A DNA stretch of 64,000 nt from Salinispora vitiensis (GTDB taxonomy: Bacteria; Actinomycetota; Actinomycetes; Mycobacteriales; Micromonosporaceae). Below are positions 41,830 through 52,562 of the stretch, piece by piece. Position 1 is the stretch's first letter. Each line of letters begins with the position of its first letter. A model generated the notes under the pieces. That model saw only the letters and a program-made list of their open reading frames with translations. It made no database searches and had not been told where the DNA came from. The position numbers and the translations under genes were made by a program. The stretch lies in contig NZ_KB900388.1 in the NCBI RefSeq assembly GCF_000378825.1, forward strand, positions 743,947 to 807,946, in the 5' to 3' direction.

Positions 41830-43281
41830 GTGGGTTGGCGGCGGTGGGTGGCCGGTCGGTCGCTGCGGACCCGGCTGGTGGTCATCCTGGTCTCCCTGCT
41901 GGCCGCGGTTAGCGTCGGCATCGGTGGGATCACCACCGTCGCGTTACGGGACTTCCTAACTGACCGAATCGACCGGCAACTCCAGGCCGATGCCGGACCA
42001 CAGGGCTTTCCCTCTCCCGAGCGGCGGCGCGAGTGGCAGGAACTCAAGATCCCGGCCGGAATGGGAGTGGGGTCGGTCATCGCGGAACTGCAGGATGGCC
42101 GGGTCACCGAGGCCCGCATCCAGACCGAGGCCCGCGAGGACGGTGGGAAGAGCATCGCGTCCGAGGCGGTGGCGGCGTTGGGCGGCCTGGTGCCGGGCGC
42201 CGATCCGCGCACGGTGGATCTGGAGCAGGGGGAGTACCGGGCCATAGCCAGGCAGTGGCCGGACGGCCGGGTGACCGCGTTCGCCCTCCCCCTCGCCGAG
42301 GTGCAGGAGACGGTGATGTGGATGGTCGTCGCGCAGGCCGGAATCGCGGGCACCGGGCTGATCGTCGCCGGCACCACCGGGGCACTGATGGTCCGGCGCA
42401 CCCTGCGCCCGCTGCGGCGGGTCGCCGCCACGGCCGCCCAGGTCAGCGAATTGCCGTTGGACCGGGGCGCGGTGACGCTGCCGGTGCGGGTGCCGGGCGC
42501 CGACACCGACACCCGCACCGAGGTGGGCCAGGTCGGTGCCGCGCTCAACCGAATGCTCGGGCACGTCGCCGCCGCGCTCGCCGCGCGGCAGGCCAGCGAA
42601 ACACGGGTGCGTCAGTTCGTCGCCGACGCGAGTCACGAACTGCGGACCCCGCTGGCGGCCATCCGAGGGTACGCGGAGGTGGCCCGGCGAGGCCGGGACC
42701 AGGTGCCGCCCGACGTGGCGCACGCCCTGCGCCGCGTCGAGTCCGAGAGCACCCGGATGACCGGCCTGGTGGAGGATCTGTTGCTGCTCGCCCGGCTCGA
42801 CTCAGGTCGCCCGCTCGCGGTCGCGTCGGTGGACCTCTCCGTGCTGGTCGTGGATGCCGTCAGTGACGCGCACGTCGCCGGATCCGAACACCGCTGGCAG
42901 TTGGACCTGCCCGAGGAGCAGATCGCCGTGCCCGGTGACGCGGCCCGGCTGCACCAGGTGGTGGCCAACCTCCTGACCAACGCCCGGGTGCACACGCCGG
43001 CCGGTACCACTGTCACCACCAGCCTCGCTGTTGAGCCCGACGCGGCGGTGCTCCGGGTCGCCGACGACGGCCCCGGTATTCCGGCGGAGCTGCAACCAGA
43101 GGTCTTCGAGCGCTTCGCGCGCGCGGACAGCTCGCGGTCGCGGTCGCAGGGCAGCACCGGGTTGGGGCTCGCCATCGTCGCCGCGGTGGTCGACGCCCAC
43201 CACGGGACCGTCTCGGTGCGCAGCCGACCCGGTCGCACCGTGTTCACCGTACGGCTGCCGAATTCCACAGCGGAGGCATAG
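41830..43281 (+). CDS. Sensor histidine kinase
   Basis: 483 residues. Two membrane helices (LVVILVSLLAAVSVGIGG and VMWMVVAQAGIAGTGLIVAG) enclose an extracellular sensor of about 120 residues; a HAMP region and H-box (ASHELRTPLAAIRGYAEV) follow, then N-box (VANLLTNARVHTP), VADDGPGIP, FERFARAD and GSTGLGLAIV. It phosphorylates the response regulator encoded just before it. Start GTG at 41830 is chosen; other GTG codons lie close by. It is followed after 45 bases by the GT39 gene. Confidence 0.92.
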   Translation: MGWRRWVAGRSLRTRLVVILVSLLAAVSVGIGGITTVALRDFLTDRIDRQLQADAGPQGFPSPERRREWQELKIPAGMGVGSVIAELQDGRVTEARIQTEAREDGGKSIASEAVAALGGLVPGADPRTVDLEQGEYRAIARQWPDGRVTAFALPLAEVQETVMWMVVAQAGIAGTGLIVAGTTGALMVRRTLRPLRRVAATAAQVSELPLDRGAVTLPVRVPGADTDTRTEVGQVGAALNRMLGHVAAALAARQASETRVRQFVADASHELRTPLAAIRGYAEVARRGRDQVPPDVAHALRRVESESTRMTGLVEDLLLLARLDSGRPLAVASVDLSVLVVDAVSDAHVAGSEHRWQLDLPEEQIAVPGDAARLHQVVANLLTNARVHTPAGTTVTTSLAVEPDAAVLRVADDGPGIPAELQPEVFERFARADSSRSRSQGSTGLGLAIVAAVVDAHHGTVSVRSRPGRTVFTVRLPNSTAEA

Positions 43282-43326
43282 CGAACCCATGGGGGTCGCG
43301 CAGCCCGGCCGGCCAGGCTTCCCGCC

Positions 43327-45639
43327 ATGGACAGATCCGAGACGACCTACGGGTCCCGTGCCGCTCCGTCGGCAGGCTTCGCCCGGCCACCGCTGGCAGA
43401 ACCGGAGGCGGCGCCGACCTCCAGGCCGCGTCGGACGGCCCGCTGGGAGCGCCCGTGCCTCGGCGGGCTACTGCTAGCTACCGCCGGGCTCTACCTGTGG
43501 GGGCTCGACGTCTCCGGCTGGGCGAACGCCTACTACGCGGCGGCGGCGCAGGCCGGCGCGCAGAACTGGACCGCCTTCTTCTACGGCTCGTTCGATGCCG
43601 CCAACTCCATCACCGTTGACAAGCCGCCCGCCGCGCTGTGGCTGATGGCGCTGTCGGTACGACTGTTCGGCCTGAGCAGCTGGGCGGTGCTGCTGCCGCA
43701 GGCGCTGTGCGGGGTGGCCGCGGTCGCGGTGCTCCACGCCGCGGTACGGCGTTGGCACGGCCCGGCAGCAGGGCTGATCGCTGGCGCGGTCCTCGCCGTC
43801 ACACCGGTGGCCACGCTGATGTTCCGGTACAACAACCCGGACGCGCTGCTGGTGCTGCTGCTGGTGGCCGCCGCCTACGCCACCGTACGGGCGGTCGAGA
43901 CGGCCGCGACCCGATGGCTCGTGCTCGCCGGTGTGCTGGTCGGGTTCGCCTTCCTCACCAAGATGTTGCAGGCCTTCCTGGTGGTGCCGGTGCTTGCCGG
44001 TGTCTACCTGCTGGCAGCGCCGACCGGGCTCGGCCGGCGGATCCGCCAGACCCTGCTGGCCGGCCTCGCGGTCGTGCTGTCGGCGGGGTGGTGGGTGGCC
44101 ATCGTCGAGTTGGTCCCTTCCAGCGCTCGCCCGTATGTCGGCGGATCGCAGACCAACAGTGTCCTCGAGCTGACCCTTGGCTACAACGGTCTCGGCCGCA
44201 TCACCGGCCGCGAGGAAGGCAGCGTGGGGCAGCCCGGCGGAGGGGGCTTGGGTGACGGGGCCGGCCTGCTGCGCATGTTCGACGACCAGGTTGGCGGGCA
44301 GATCGCCTGGCTGTTGCCCGCCGCGTTGATCCTGCTCGCCGCCGGTCTACTGGTGGTCGGGCGGGCTCCGCGGACCGACCTGACCCGCGCCGGGCTGCTG
44401 ATCTGGGGCGGCTGGTTGCTGGTCACCGGGGCGATCTTCAGCTTCATGTCCGGGATCTTCCACGAGTACTACACCGTGGCCCTGGCACCGGCGGTCGGTG
44501 CCCTGGTCGGGATCGGTGTCACGCTCCTGTGGCGGGTGCGAACCGCGCCGCCCGGCGCTGTCTGGCGTCGGCAGCCCCATGCCGCCACCGTCATCCTGGC
44601 CGGGGCGTTGGCCAGCACCGTGGGATGGTCCTGGCTGCTGCTGGCTCGTAGCCCGGACTGGTATCCGTGGTTGCGTACCACGGTTCTGGTGGGTGGCCTC
44701 GCGGCAGCGGCGCTGTTGGTGCTCTCTCCTCGGCTGCCCCGATCAGTTGGGGTGGCGGGGCTTGCGCTGGGTGCCGCGGCGGCCCTCGCCGGGCCGGTGG
44801 CGTACTCGTTACATGCCGCCGCGTCGGCGCACAACGGTGGGGTTCCCACGGCGGGACCGGAGCTGGCTCGCGAGGTCAGCGATCGGTCTGACGGCGCCGG
44901 CGAGGGCCCCGGCGCCGCCGGTGGCGGGCAGCCTCCCGGCGCCGCGCAGCTGCCGCAGGGTCCGGATCGGCAATCCGGCATGGCATCCGACAACCGCCAG
45001 CCGGGTCCGCCCGGTGGGTCTGGTGGGCCGAATGGGTCGGGTCAACCCGGTGGGCCCGATGGCCCGAATGGATCGGGTCAGCCCGGTGGGCCGAACGGGT
45101 CGGGTCAACCCGGTGGGCCCGGTGGCCCGAATGGGTCGGGTCAGCCCGGTGGGCCGAACGGGTCGGGTCAACCCGGTGGGCCCGGTGGCCCGAACGGCTC
45201 CGGTCAGCCCGGTGGGCCAGACCAGTCCGGCGGGCAGCACCAGCTCGGCCAGCCGGGCGGTGCCGGTGGGCTGCTGGGTGCCCGCGTTCCCAGCGCGCAA
45301 CTGCGCGAGCTCCTTGAACTCGACAGCGACAGCTACACGTGGGTCGCGGCCACGGTGGGTGCGAACAACGCTGCCGGCTACCAGCTGGCCACCGGCGAGC
45401 CGGTGCTGCCCGTGGGTGGTTTCAACGGCACCGATCCCGCCCCGACCGTCGTCGAGTTCCAGCGTTACGTCGCTGCCGGAGAGATCCATTGGTTCATCGA
45501 CGGGGATGGCTTCCGGGGTGCCAACGGTGGCAGCTCCGCCTCCTCCGAGATCGCCGCCTGGGTGGCGGAGACGTTCGAGGCGCGAACCGTGGACGGAATC
45601 ACTATCTACGACCTGAGTAGCGAGGGAGAGGAAGCATGA
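43327..45639 (+). CDS. GT39 membrane glycosyltransferase with collagen-like insert
   Basis: 770 residues. An N-terminal ArnT/PMT-type multi-helix domain (about 45-490) contains the catalytic loop WANAYYAAAAQAG and KPPAALWLMALS, RYNNPDALLVLLLVAA. A glycine/proline/asparagine repeat (GPNGSGQPGGP units) at about 560-640 connects to a C-terminal extracellular domain of about 130 residues (LRELLELDSDSYTWVAATVG). It probably transfers sugars from a lipid carrier to an envelope substrate outside the membrane; YkcB-like. It overlaps the GT2 gene as ATGA, like the ykcBC pair. Confidence 0.86.
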   Translation: MDRSETTYGSRAAPSAGFARPPLAEPEAAPTSRPRRTARWERPCLGGLLLATAGLYLWGLDVSGWANAYYAAAAQAGAQNWTAFFYGSFDAANSITVDKPPAALWLMALSVRLFGLSSWAVLLPQALCGVAAVAVLHAAVRRWHGPAAGLIAGAVLAVTPVATLMFRYNNPDALLVLLLVAAAYATVRAVETAATRWLVLAGVLVGFAFLTKMLQAFLVVPVLAGVYLLAAPTGLGRRIRQTLLAGLAVVLSAGWWVAIVELVPSSARPYVGGSQTNSVLELTLGYNGLGRITGREEGSVGQPGGGGLGDGAGLLRMFDDQVGGQIAWLLPAALILLAAGLLVVGRAPRTDLTRAGLLIWGGWLLVTGAIFSFMSGIFHEYYTVALAPAVGALVGIGVTLLWRVRTAPPGAVWRRQPHAATVILAGALASTVGWSWLLLARSPDWYPWLRTTVLVGGLAAAALLVLSPRLPRSVGVAGLALGAAAALAGPVAYSLHAAASAHNGGVPTAGPELAREVSDRSDGAGEGPGAAGGGQPPGAAQLPQGPDRQSGMASDNRQPGPPGGSGGPNGSGQPGGPDGPNGSGQPGGPNGSGQPGGPGGPNGSGQPGGPNGSGQPGGPGGPNGSGQPGGPDQSGGQHQLGQPGGAGGLLGARVPSAQLRELLELDSDSYTWVAATVGANNAAGYQLATGEPVLPVGGFNGTDPAPTVVEFQRYVAAGEIHWFIDGDGFRGANGGSSASSEIAAWVAETFEARTVDGITIYDLSSEGEEA
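45022..45219 (+). repeat. In-frame collagen-like tandem repeat
   Basis: About 200 bases with units encoding GPNGSGQPGG, alternating with GPGGP or GPDGP spacers, giving a higher-order period near 63 bases. The DNA units are nearly identical, so unit number may vary between strains. It lies in the GT39 gene between the membrane part and the extracellular domain. Confidence 0.85.
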
Positions 45640-46868
45640 TCGATACAACCGAAGTCCGGGTTACCGAGTGGATCCAGCCTGTTGTCACGGCGCCCATCCT
45701 GGACGTGGTGATTCCCGTCTACAACGAGGAGACGGACCTCGGGCCGTGCGTGCGGCGGCTGCACGCACATCTACGCGCGAATGTCCCGTACCCATTCCGG
45801 ATCACGATCGCGGACAACGCCAGTGTCGATGGCACGCTGGACGTAGCCCGGTCGCTCGCCGCCGACCTCGCCGGTGTCGAGGTGCTACATCTGGATGCCA
45901 AGGGGCGTGGGCGGGCGCTTCGGGCCGCCTGGTCGGCCTCACCCGCGCAGGTGCTCGTCTACATGGATGTGGACTTGTCTACTGATCTGGCGGCGCTGCT
46001 GCCGCTGGTCGCGCCGCTCATCTCTGGTCATTCGGACCTTGCCATCGGCACCCGGCTGGCCCGAACCTCACGGGTGGTTCGGGGTACGAAGCGGGAGGTG
46101 ATCTCGCGGGGGTACAACCTGTTGCTTCGGGGCACCCTCGCCGTTCGATTCTCCGATGCCCAGTGCGGCTTCAAGGCGATCCGGGCTGACGTGGCGGCCC
46201 AGCTGCTGCCGTTGGTCCGGGACACCGGGTGGTTTTTCGACACCGAGTTGCTGGTGCTGGCCCAGCGGGCTGGCCTCCGCATCCACGAGGTTCCGGTGGA
46301 CTGGGTGGATGATCCGGACAGTCGGGTGGATGTGTTGGCGACCGCGCTGGCCGACCTGCGTGGCATCGGCCGGCTGGGGCGGGCCCTGTTCACCGGGGCG
46401 CTGCCGCTGCGGCATCTGCGTGAGCAGTTCGGACGGGCCCCGCTCGCACCGCCGCCGGCGCGAGTGCCGGTGGGGCTGCCCCGGCAGCTGGGCCGGTTCG
46501 CCCTGGTCGGGGTGGCCAGCACGGTGGCCTACCTGCTGTTGTACGTCGCCACCCGCGGCGTCCTCGGCGCCCAACCGGCAAATCTGCTGTCGCTGTTGAT
46601 CACTGCGGTAGCCAACACCGCGGCGAATCGGCGACTGACCTTCGGGATCACCGGTCGGTGGGGCGCCGGTCGGCACCATCTGCAAGGCCTGGTGGCCTTC
46701 GGGCTGGGCCTTGCGCTGACCAGTGGTTCGCTCGCGTTGCTACACGCCGTGGTGGCGGCTCCGACGCGGACGGTGGAGTTGGCGGTGCTGGTCGTCGCGA
46801 ACCTAGCCGCCACGGTGTTGCGGTTCGTGCTGCTCCGCTATGCCATGCACCACCGGCGGGGTGGCTGA
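45636..46868 (+). CDS. GT2 glycosyltransferase fused to GtrA-like membrane domain
   Basis: 410 residues. The GT-A domain (residues about 20-260) begins LDVVIPVYNEETDL; the nucleotide-sugar metal motif is YMDVDLS, with GFKAIR further on, typical of polyprenyl-phosphate sugar synthases. The last 130 residues hold four helices of the GtrA type (LGRFALVGVASTVAYLLLYV). It likely makes and flips polyprenyl-phosphate-sugar, the donor used by the GT39 enzyme encoded immediately upstream and translationally coupled. Confidence 0.9.
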   Translation: MIDTTEVRVTEWIQPVVTAPILDVVIPVYNEETDLGPCVRRLHAHLRANVPYPFRITIADNASVDGTLDVARSLAADLAGVEVLHLDAKGRGRALRAAWSASPAQVLVYMDVDLSTDLAALLPLVAPLISGHSDLAIGTRLARTSRVVRGTKREVISRGYNLLLRGTLAVRFSDAQCGFKAIRADVAAQLLPLVRDTGWFFDTELLVLAQRAGLRIHEVPVDWVDDPDSRVDVLATALADLRGIGRLGRALFTGALPLRHLREQFGRAPLAPPPARVPVGLPRQLGRFALVGVASTVAYLLLYVATRGVLGAQPANLLSLLITAVANTAANRRLTFGITGRWGAGRHHLQGLVAFGLGLALTSGSLALLHAVVAAPTRTVELAVLVVANLAATVLRFVLLRYAMHHRRGG

Positions 46869-47031
46869 CGGTTGGGGCTGAATCGCCACCAAATCAGAAT
46901 GCTGGCGTGGTTATGACCCGCATTGCGCCCTGCATGCGCGTACTGTGTCCGAATACATCCTCAGCGTATTGGAGCACCTCCCGGTGCGCCCGGTTTGGTG
47001 GGCCGAGGAGCGAGATCGGAAGGAGTAGCCA

Positions 47032-47190
47032 GTGGATCATCTGGCCTACCTGGATGCGGGATCGGGCAGCCTGATCGTGCAGGCGGTGGTTGGCGGGGCA
47101 GCGGGTGTCGCGGTCGCCGGCAAGCTCTACTGGCGACGCTTGGTGGCCCGGTTCCGTAAGCAGCCCACCGACCGGAACCGACCGGCATGA
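47032..47190 (+). CDS. Small membrane protein of the YLDPGSGS type
   Basis: 52 residues from GTG 47032 with AGGAG seven bases upstream: HLAYLDAGSGSLIVQAVV, a single hydrophobic helix to LYWRR, then a basic tail RFRKQPTDRNRPA. I recognise the YLDPGSGS-...-LxWRR pattern as a small family common in envelope polysaccharide loci. The TGA overlaps the ATG of the methyltransferase gene (ATGA). It may be an assembly or anchoring partner for the two following proteins. Confidence 0.75.
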   Translation: MDHLAYLDAGSGSLIVQAVVGGAAGVAVAGKLYWRRLVARFRKQPTDRNRPA

Positions 47191-48599
47191 CATCTGCGTA
47201 TCCCGACCTGCGGGCGGAGCCAGCGTCCTTTCGGGATCCCGCGAATCGGGTCTTCCACCGCGGCGACGACGTGCTGCGTGGGTTGGACGAGCGGGCCGCC
47301 ACCGACTGGCGGGCCCTCGCCGGCAGCGACTTCTTCGCGGCACTGCTTGCCGAGGGTAAGGTCTGCGACACCGTGGAGACCAGCCCGGCCCCGCCGGGCT
47401 GGTCCGCGGTGCTCCGGCACGAACGCATCCCGTTCGTCTCCCACCCGTACGAATGGTCCCACGGCATGCTGCGGGACGCCGCCCTGCTGCACCTGGACAT
47501 CCTCCAGGCGGCGCTGCCGGAGGGCTTCACCACCAAGGACGGCTCGGCGTACAACCTGCAGTGGCGCGGCGTGGAGCCGGTCTTCATCGATATCGGCTCG
47601 TTCGCCCCGGTCCGGGACGGTGAGCCCTGGGCCGGCTACCGCCAGTTCTGCCAGACCCTGCTGTACCCGTTACTCCTCGGTGCCCACCTGGGGCTGGACT
47701 TCCAGCCGTTGCTGCGGGCCCAGGTGGACGGCATCGAGGCGGACCAGATTCGTCGGCTGCTCACCGGCCGTCGCCGGTTCCGCCCCGGCGTGCTCACCCA
47801 CGTTCACCTGCACGACGCGATGCAGCGACGCAACGCCCAATCGAGTACGGCCGAGGTCCGCAACCAGCTGCGCGACGCCGGCTACTCCCGCGACCTCGCC
47901 GTCGCCACGGTACGCCGTCTGCAACGCCTCGTCCGCCGGCTGGACCGGTCGCCGCCCGCCAGCCACTGGATTGACTACCAGCGCACCTGCGGTTACACCG
48001 CCGAGGACCGGACCGCCAAGGAGCGCTTCGTCGCCGCTTCGCTGACCGCCGGGCCCCCGACGCGGCTGGCGCTCGACCTCGGGACCAACGACGGCCGGTA
48101 CGCCCGCCTGGCCGCGCGTCACGCCGAGTACGTTGTCGCCGTCGAACAGGATCCTGGGGTGGTTGACCGGCTGTACCGGGAGCTGCGGGCCGAGGGGGAG
48201 CAGCGGATCCTGCCGTTGGTGATGGATCTGGCCGACCCGTCACCCGGCGGCGGCTGGCGGGGGATCGAACGGGCCTCCTTCGGTGATCGGGCGCGGGCTG
48301 ATGTCGTCCTCGCCCTGGCGGTGGTGCACCACCTCGCGGTGGGGCGGAACGTCCCGCTGCCGGAGGTGGTCGCGTGGTTGGCCGGTTTCGGTCGGCCCGG
48401 CACCCGGCTGGTGGTGGAGTTCGTACACCCGGAGGATCCGATGGCCCGTCGGCTGCTGGCCAACAAACCGCAGGACACCTTCCCCCACTACCACCGGGAC
48501 GAGTTCGAGCGGCTGCTCGCTGCCCACGGTCACCTTGAGGAACGCCTTCGGCTGCCCTCGGGTAGCCGGACCCTGTACCGGGTGGTCCTGAGTGGCTGA
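47187..48599 (+). CDS. SAM-dependent methyltransferase (NoeA-like)
   Basis: 470 residues. The C-terminal half is a class I methyltransferase fold: LALDLGTNDGRYARLA (SAM motif), VAVEQDP, and ALAVVHHLAVG. The N-terminal half (RVFHRGDDVLRGLDERAATDWRAL, GFTTKDGSAYNLQWRGVEPVFIDIGSF) resembles nodulation NoeA and related proteins. It probably methylates a glycan or glycolipid. It is coupled to the small membrane protein before it and overlaps the sulfatase-like gene by 8 bases. Confidence 0.82.
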   Translation: MTSAYPDLRAEPASFRDPANRVFHRGDDVLRGLDERAATDWRALAGSDFFAALLAEGKVCDTVETSPAPPGWSAVLRHERIPFVSHPYEWSHGMLRDAALLHLDILQAALPEGFTTKDGSAYNLQWRGVEPVFIDIGSFAPVRDGEPWAGYRQFCQTLLYPLLLGAHLGLDFQPLLRAQVDGIEADQIRRLLTGRRRFRPGVLTHVHLHDAMQRRNAQSSTAEVRNQLRDAGYSRDLAVATVRRLQRLVRRLDRSPPASHWIDYQRTCGYTAEDRTAKERFVAASLTAGPPTRLALDLGTNDGRYARLAARHAEYVVAVEQDPGVVDRLYRELRAEGEQRILPLVMDLADPSPGGGWRGIERASFGDRARADVVLALAVVHHLAVGRNVPLPEVVAWLAGFGRPGTRLVVEFVHPEDPMARRLLANKPQDTFPHYHRDEFERLLAAHGHLEERLRLPSGSRTLYRVVLSG

Positions 48600-50676
48600 C
48601 CCGGACGTCGCGCCCACCCCGGATCGACCCGAGGACGTTGACGGCGCCGCTGATCGACGAGCCGGCGCAGCGGGGGACCCCGACGGTGCGCCGCGGCGTG
48701 GCTGGAGAGCGGAGGGGCTCCGGCTACTGGAGCTCACCGCCCTGCTCGGGCTCGCGGTTACTCAGCCGTTGTTGGATGTGCTCGGCCAGAGCCCGGACTT
48801 CTTCCTCTTCCACCGGGCCAGCCGTGGCGAGATCGTACAACTGGTCGTGCTGGTCGCGATCGTGCCGACCCTCGCGATCGGCGCGCTCGCGGCGACGTCG
48901 CGGCTCGCCGGCCGTGCCACCCGGGAGTGGACCCAGACGCTGCTTGTGGGGGTACTGCTCACCGCGCTGGCCGTGCAGGTTGGACGGCACACCACACCTT
49001 TGCGGGGCGTGCCGTTGTTGCTGCTGGCGGTGGTCCTCGCGGCGGCGGCGACGGTGGCCTACCGGCGGTGGCGTGCCCCGGCCCGCGTGCTACGGGTCGC
49101 GGCGCTCGGGCCAGTGGTCTTCGTCGCGCTGTTCCTGCTCGTGTCGCCCACTTCGGCGGTGGTGTTGCCGCGCTGGGACGGCGGCACCGTCGGGCTGGCC
49201 CGCGCTGGTGGCCACCCGCCGGTGGTTCTCCTGGTCCTGGACGAACTGCCCCTGGTCTCCCTGCTCAACCCGGACGGGCAGGTCGACGCGGACCGGTTTC
49301 CGCACTTCGCCGAGCTGGCCGCCGGCTCGACCTGGTACCGGAACGCGACCGGGGTCAGCGGTTGGACGCCGTACGCGTTGCCGGCGATGTTGACCGGCCG
49401 CTATCCGGCCACCGGGGCGGCCCCCCACTATTCGCACCATCCGGACAACCTGTTCACCGCCTTCGGTGGCCTTTACGACATCCGCGCCGAGGAGAGCATC
49501 GCCCGCCTCTGCCCGCCCAGCCGCTGTGAGACGACGCTGGGTCGGGAGCAGGGGATGGGGGTACTGGCTCGGGAGAGCGCGAAGTTGTTGGCCCGGATAT
49601 CCGCGCCAACAGAGAGCCGGGTTGACCCGGCGGACTCCTACCGGGAACAGACCGCCGCCGAGGCTGGCCTCGACGCGGCCGAGCCGATCCCGGAGGATCC
49701 GACGTTTCGCTGGGACCGGTTGAGTGACAACCAACCGGCCCGATTCAGTAGCTTCCTCGCCGGGCTCCGGCCGTCTGACCGGCCCACCCTGCACTTCCTG
49801 CACCTGCTGATGCCGCATTCGCCATGGGCGTATCTGCCCTCGGGGATGCGCTATGCGGCGCCGGAGGACTTCCCGAACGACGGGGAGGGCTGGGCGGAGT
49901 TGGCCCGTCAGCGCCACTTGGCCCAGCTCGGTTACACCGACCGGCTGATCGGCGAGACTGTGCGTACGCTGCGCGCCACCGGACTCTACGACGACGCCCT
50001 GCTGGTGGTCACCGCCGACCACGGGGTGAGCTTCACCGAGGGGGCGCCGGGGCGGGGGATGGGCGCGATCGAAGCCGCGGCCGACGAGGTGGCCTGGGTG
50101 CCGCTGTTTGTCAAGTATCCCGGGCAACGCACCGGCCGGGTCGACGACCGGGACTGGCAGCACGTCGATCTGCTGCCCACCCTCGCCGACGAGGCGGCGA
50201 TTCGGCTGCCCTGGGAGGTCGACGGGTTGTCGGCGCGGGAGGCGCCCCGGGCGCAGGAAAGTAAGGTCTTCTATGACCGGCCCGCCCAGCCGATCCCGAT
50301 CGACGGTGGCGTTCCCGCCGTCGTGCCGCCAGCCGCGCCGCACCCGCTGATCGGCAGCACAGCGCCGGATCAGCCGACGGCGGGGGTGGCCCAGGTCGAG
50401 AACCTGGCTGCCTTCCGGGAGGTGGATCCGGACCAGGGCCTGTTACCCGCGTTGGTCTGGGGTGACCTGCCCGACGAGGTCCCCGACGGCACCCCGCTGG
50501 CGGTGGCCATCAACGACCGGGTTGCCGTCGTGGTTCCGGTGGTTAGCCGGGACGAGGGCGGGCGCCGGTTCGCCGCCCTAATCGATAATGATCAGTTTTT
50601 TCGGCCGGGAACCAATCAGCTTGATCTTTTCCTCGTCGCCCCCGATGGCACGCTGACCCGGCTCGCGCTTTCCTGA
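48592..50676 (+). CDS. Membrane sulfatase / phosphoglycerol-transferase-like protein
   Basis: 694 residues. About five helices in residues 40-200 precede an extracellular alkaline-phosphatase-fold domain: VVLLVLDELPLVSLL (metal-binding Asp), GVSGWTPYALPAMLTGRYP (Thr/Ser nucleophile region), HFLHLLMPHSPW and VVTADHGVSF (metal DH). This is the layout of LTA synthase/OpgB-like proteins that add phosphoglycerol or phosphoethanolamine to surface glycans. GTG start inside the methyltransferase gene (8-base overlap). A heptamer repeat follows the stop. Confidence 0.85.
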   Translation: MADPDVAPTPDRPEDVDGAADRRAGAAGDPDGAPRRGWRAEGLRLLELTALLGLAVTQPLLDVLGQSPDFFLFHRASRGEIVQLVVLVAIVPTLAIGALAATSRLAGRATREWTQTLLVGVLLTALAVQVGRHTTPLRGVPLLLLAVVLAAAATVAYRRWRAPARVLRVAALGPVVFVALFLLVSPTSAVVLPRWDGGTVGLARAGGHPPVVLLVLDELPLVSLLNPDGQVDADRFPHFAELAAGSTWYRNATGVSGWTPYALPAMLTGRYPATGAAPHYSHHPDNLFTAFGGLYDIRAEESIARLCPPSRCETTLGREQGMGVLARESAKLLARISAPTESRVDPADSYREQTAAEAGLDAAEPIPEDPTFRWDRLSDNQPARFSSFLAGLRPSDRPTLHFLHLLMPHSPWAYLPSGMRYAAPEDFPNDGEGWAELARQRHLAQLGYTDRLIGETVRTLRATGLYDDALLVVTADHGVSFTEGAPGRGMGAIEAAADEVAWVPLFVKYPGQRTGRVDDRDWQHVDLLPTLADEAAIRLPWEVDGLSAREAPRAQESKVFYDRPAQPIPIDGGVPAVVPPAAPHPLIGSTAPDQPTAGVAQVENLAAFREVDPDQGLLPALVWGDLPDEVPDGTPLAVAINDRVAVVVPVVSRDEGGRRFAALIDNDQFFRPGTNQLDLFLVAPDGTLTRLALS

Positions 50677-50678
50677 CC

Positions 50679-50755
50679 CTGGTCGCTGGTCGCTGGTCGC
50701 TGGTCGCTGGTCGCTGGTCTCTGGTCCCTGGTCCCTGTTCCCTGTTCCCTGGTCG
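50679..50755. repeat. Tandem heptamer repeat
   Basis: Eleven copies of CTGGTCG or close variants (CTGGTCT, CTGGTCC, CTGTTCC) run head to tail, beginning 2 bases after the sulfatase-like stop codon. The first five copies are identical, so the array looks young and probably length-variable. Confidence 0.9.
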
Positions 50756-51102
50756 CTTACCGCCGCTGGCCGCTGGCCTCGGCCTCGTTCTGCTGGCCGC
50801 GGTCGCCAGCGCTCGGGTGGTCCAGCCTGTTCCTCCCGGCCTGAACCAGGCAATTTATGGTGTTCTGCCGCGATTGGTGCCGATATTTATGGTCCAGCGG
50901 CTTCGTCCTGCCCTGTCCTGCCTCGGCTGACTCCTCGGTCTCGGGCGGTAGACCCGGTCGGCGTTTCTGGGCCGGTCGGCCGGGAAATGGGTGACGCATC
51001 CCTCACCGGCGAACCACCGGGGGGCGGTGTCCTGGGAAGCACGAATACGGTAACGCGAAGGAAATTCAACGAAGAAGATCTGTCGGCAAAGCGAGGACGC
51101 AC
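50756..51102. other. Leader/promoter region of citrate synthase
   Basis: About 350 bases with no gene. It includes an AT-rich patch around 50850-50892 (AATTTATGG and GATATTTATGG) and a purine-rich run before the start codon (GAAGGAAATTCAACGAAGAAG at 51057-51077). The promoter of gltA presumably lies here. Confidence 0.45.
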
Positions 51103-52386
<1,284 letters not shown>

Positions 52387-52413
52387 ACGGCGTGAACTCT
52401 CGCTAACCTATCC

Positions 52414-52459
52414 AGCCGGCAGTCGTTGACCCTGTGGTCGGGCTCAGCGACTGCCGGCT
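52414..52459 (+). terminator. Terminator of gltA
   Basis: AGCCGGCAGTCG (52414-52425) and CGACTGCCGGCT (52448-52459) form a perfect 12-base-pair stem with a 22-base loop, 28 bases after the gltA stop. Confidence 0.65.
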
Positions 52460-52562
52460 GCCTGCGGGTATCGGGACTGCCGGACACCCGTGATCTGGCT
52501 GCCGGTCGGCGGACCCCTACCCGAACTGGCGTGACTGCACCGCCATATGCGTTAATTTCGAG

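Noticed and set aside
45022..45219. Tandem repeats as a CRISPR array
   Set aside because: Units are contiguous and in frame, encoding Gly/Pro-rich protein; no unique spacers and no cas genes.
50679..50755. Heptamer array as replication iterons
   Set aside because: No replication initiator gene, no AT-rich unwinding region, and direct location behind a stop codon in a chromosomal operon.
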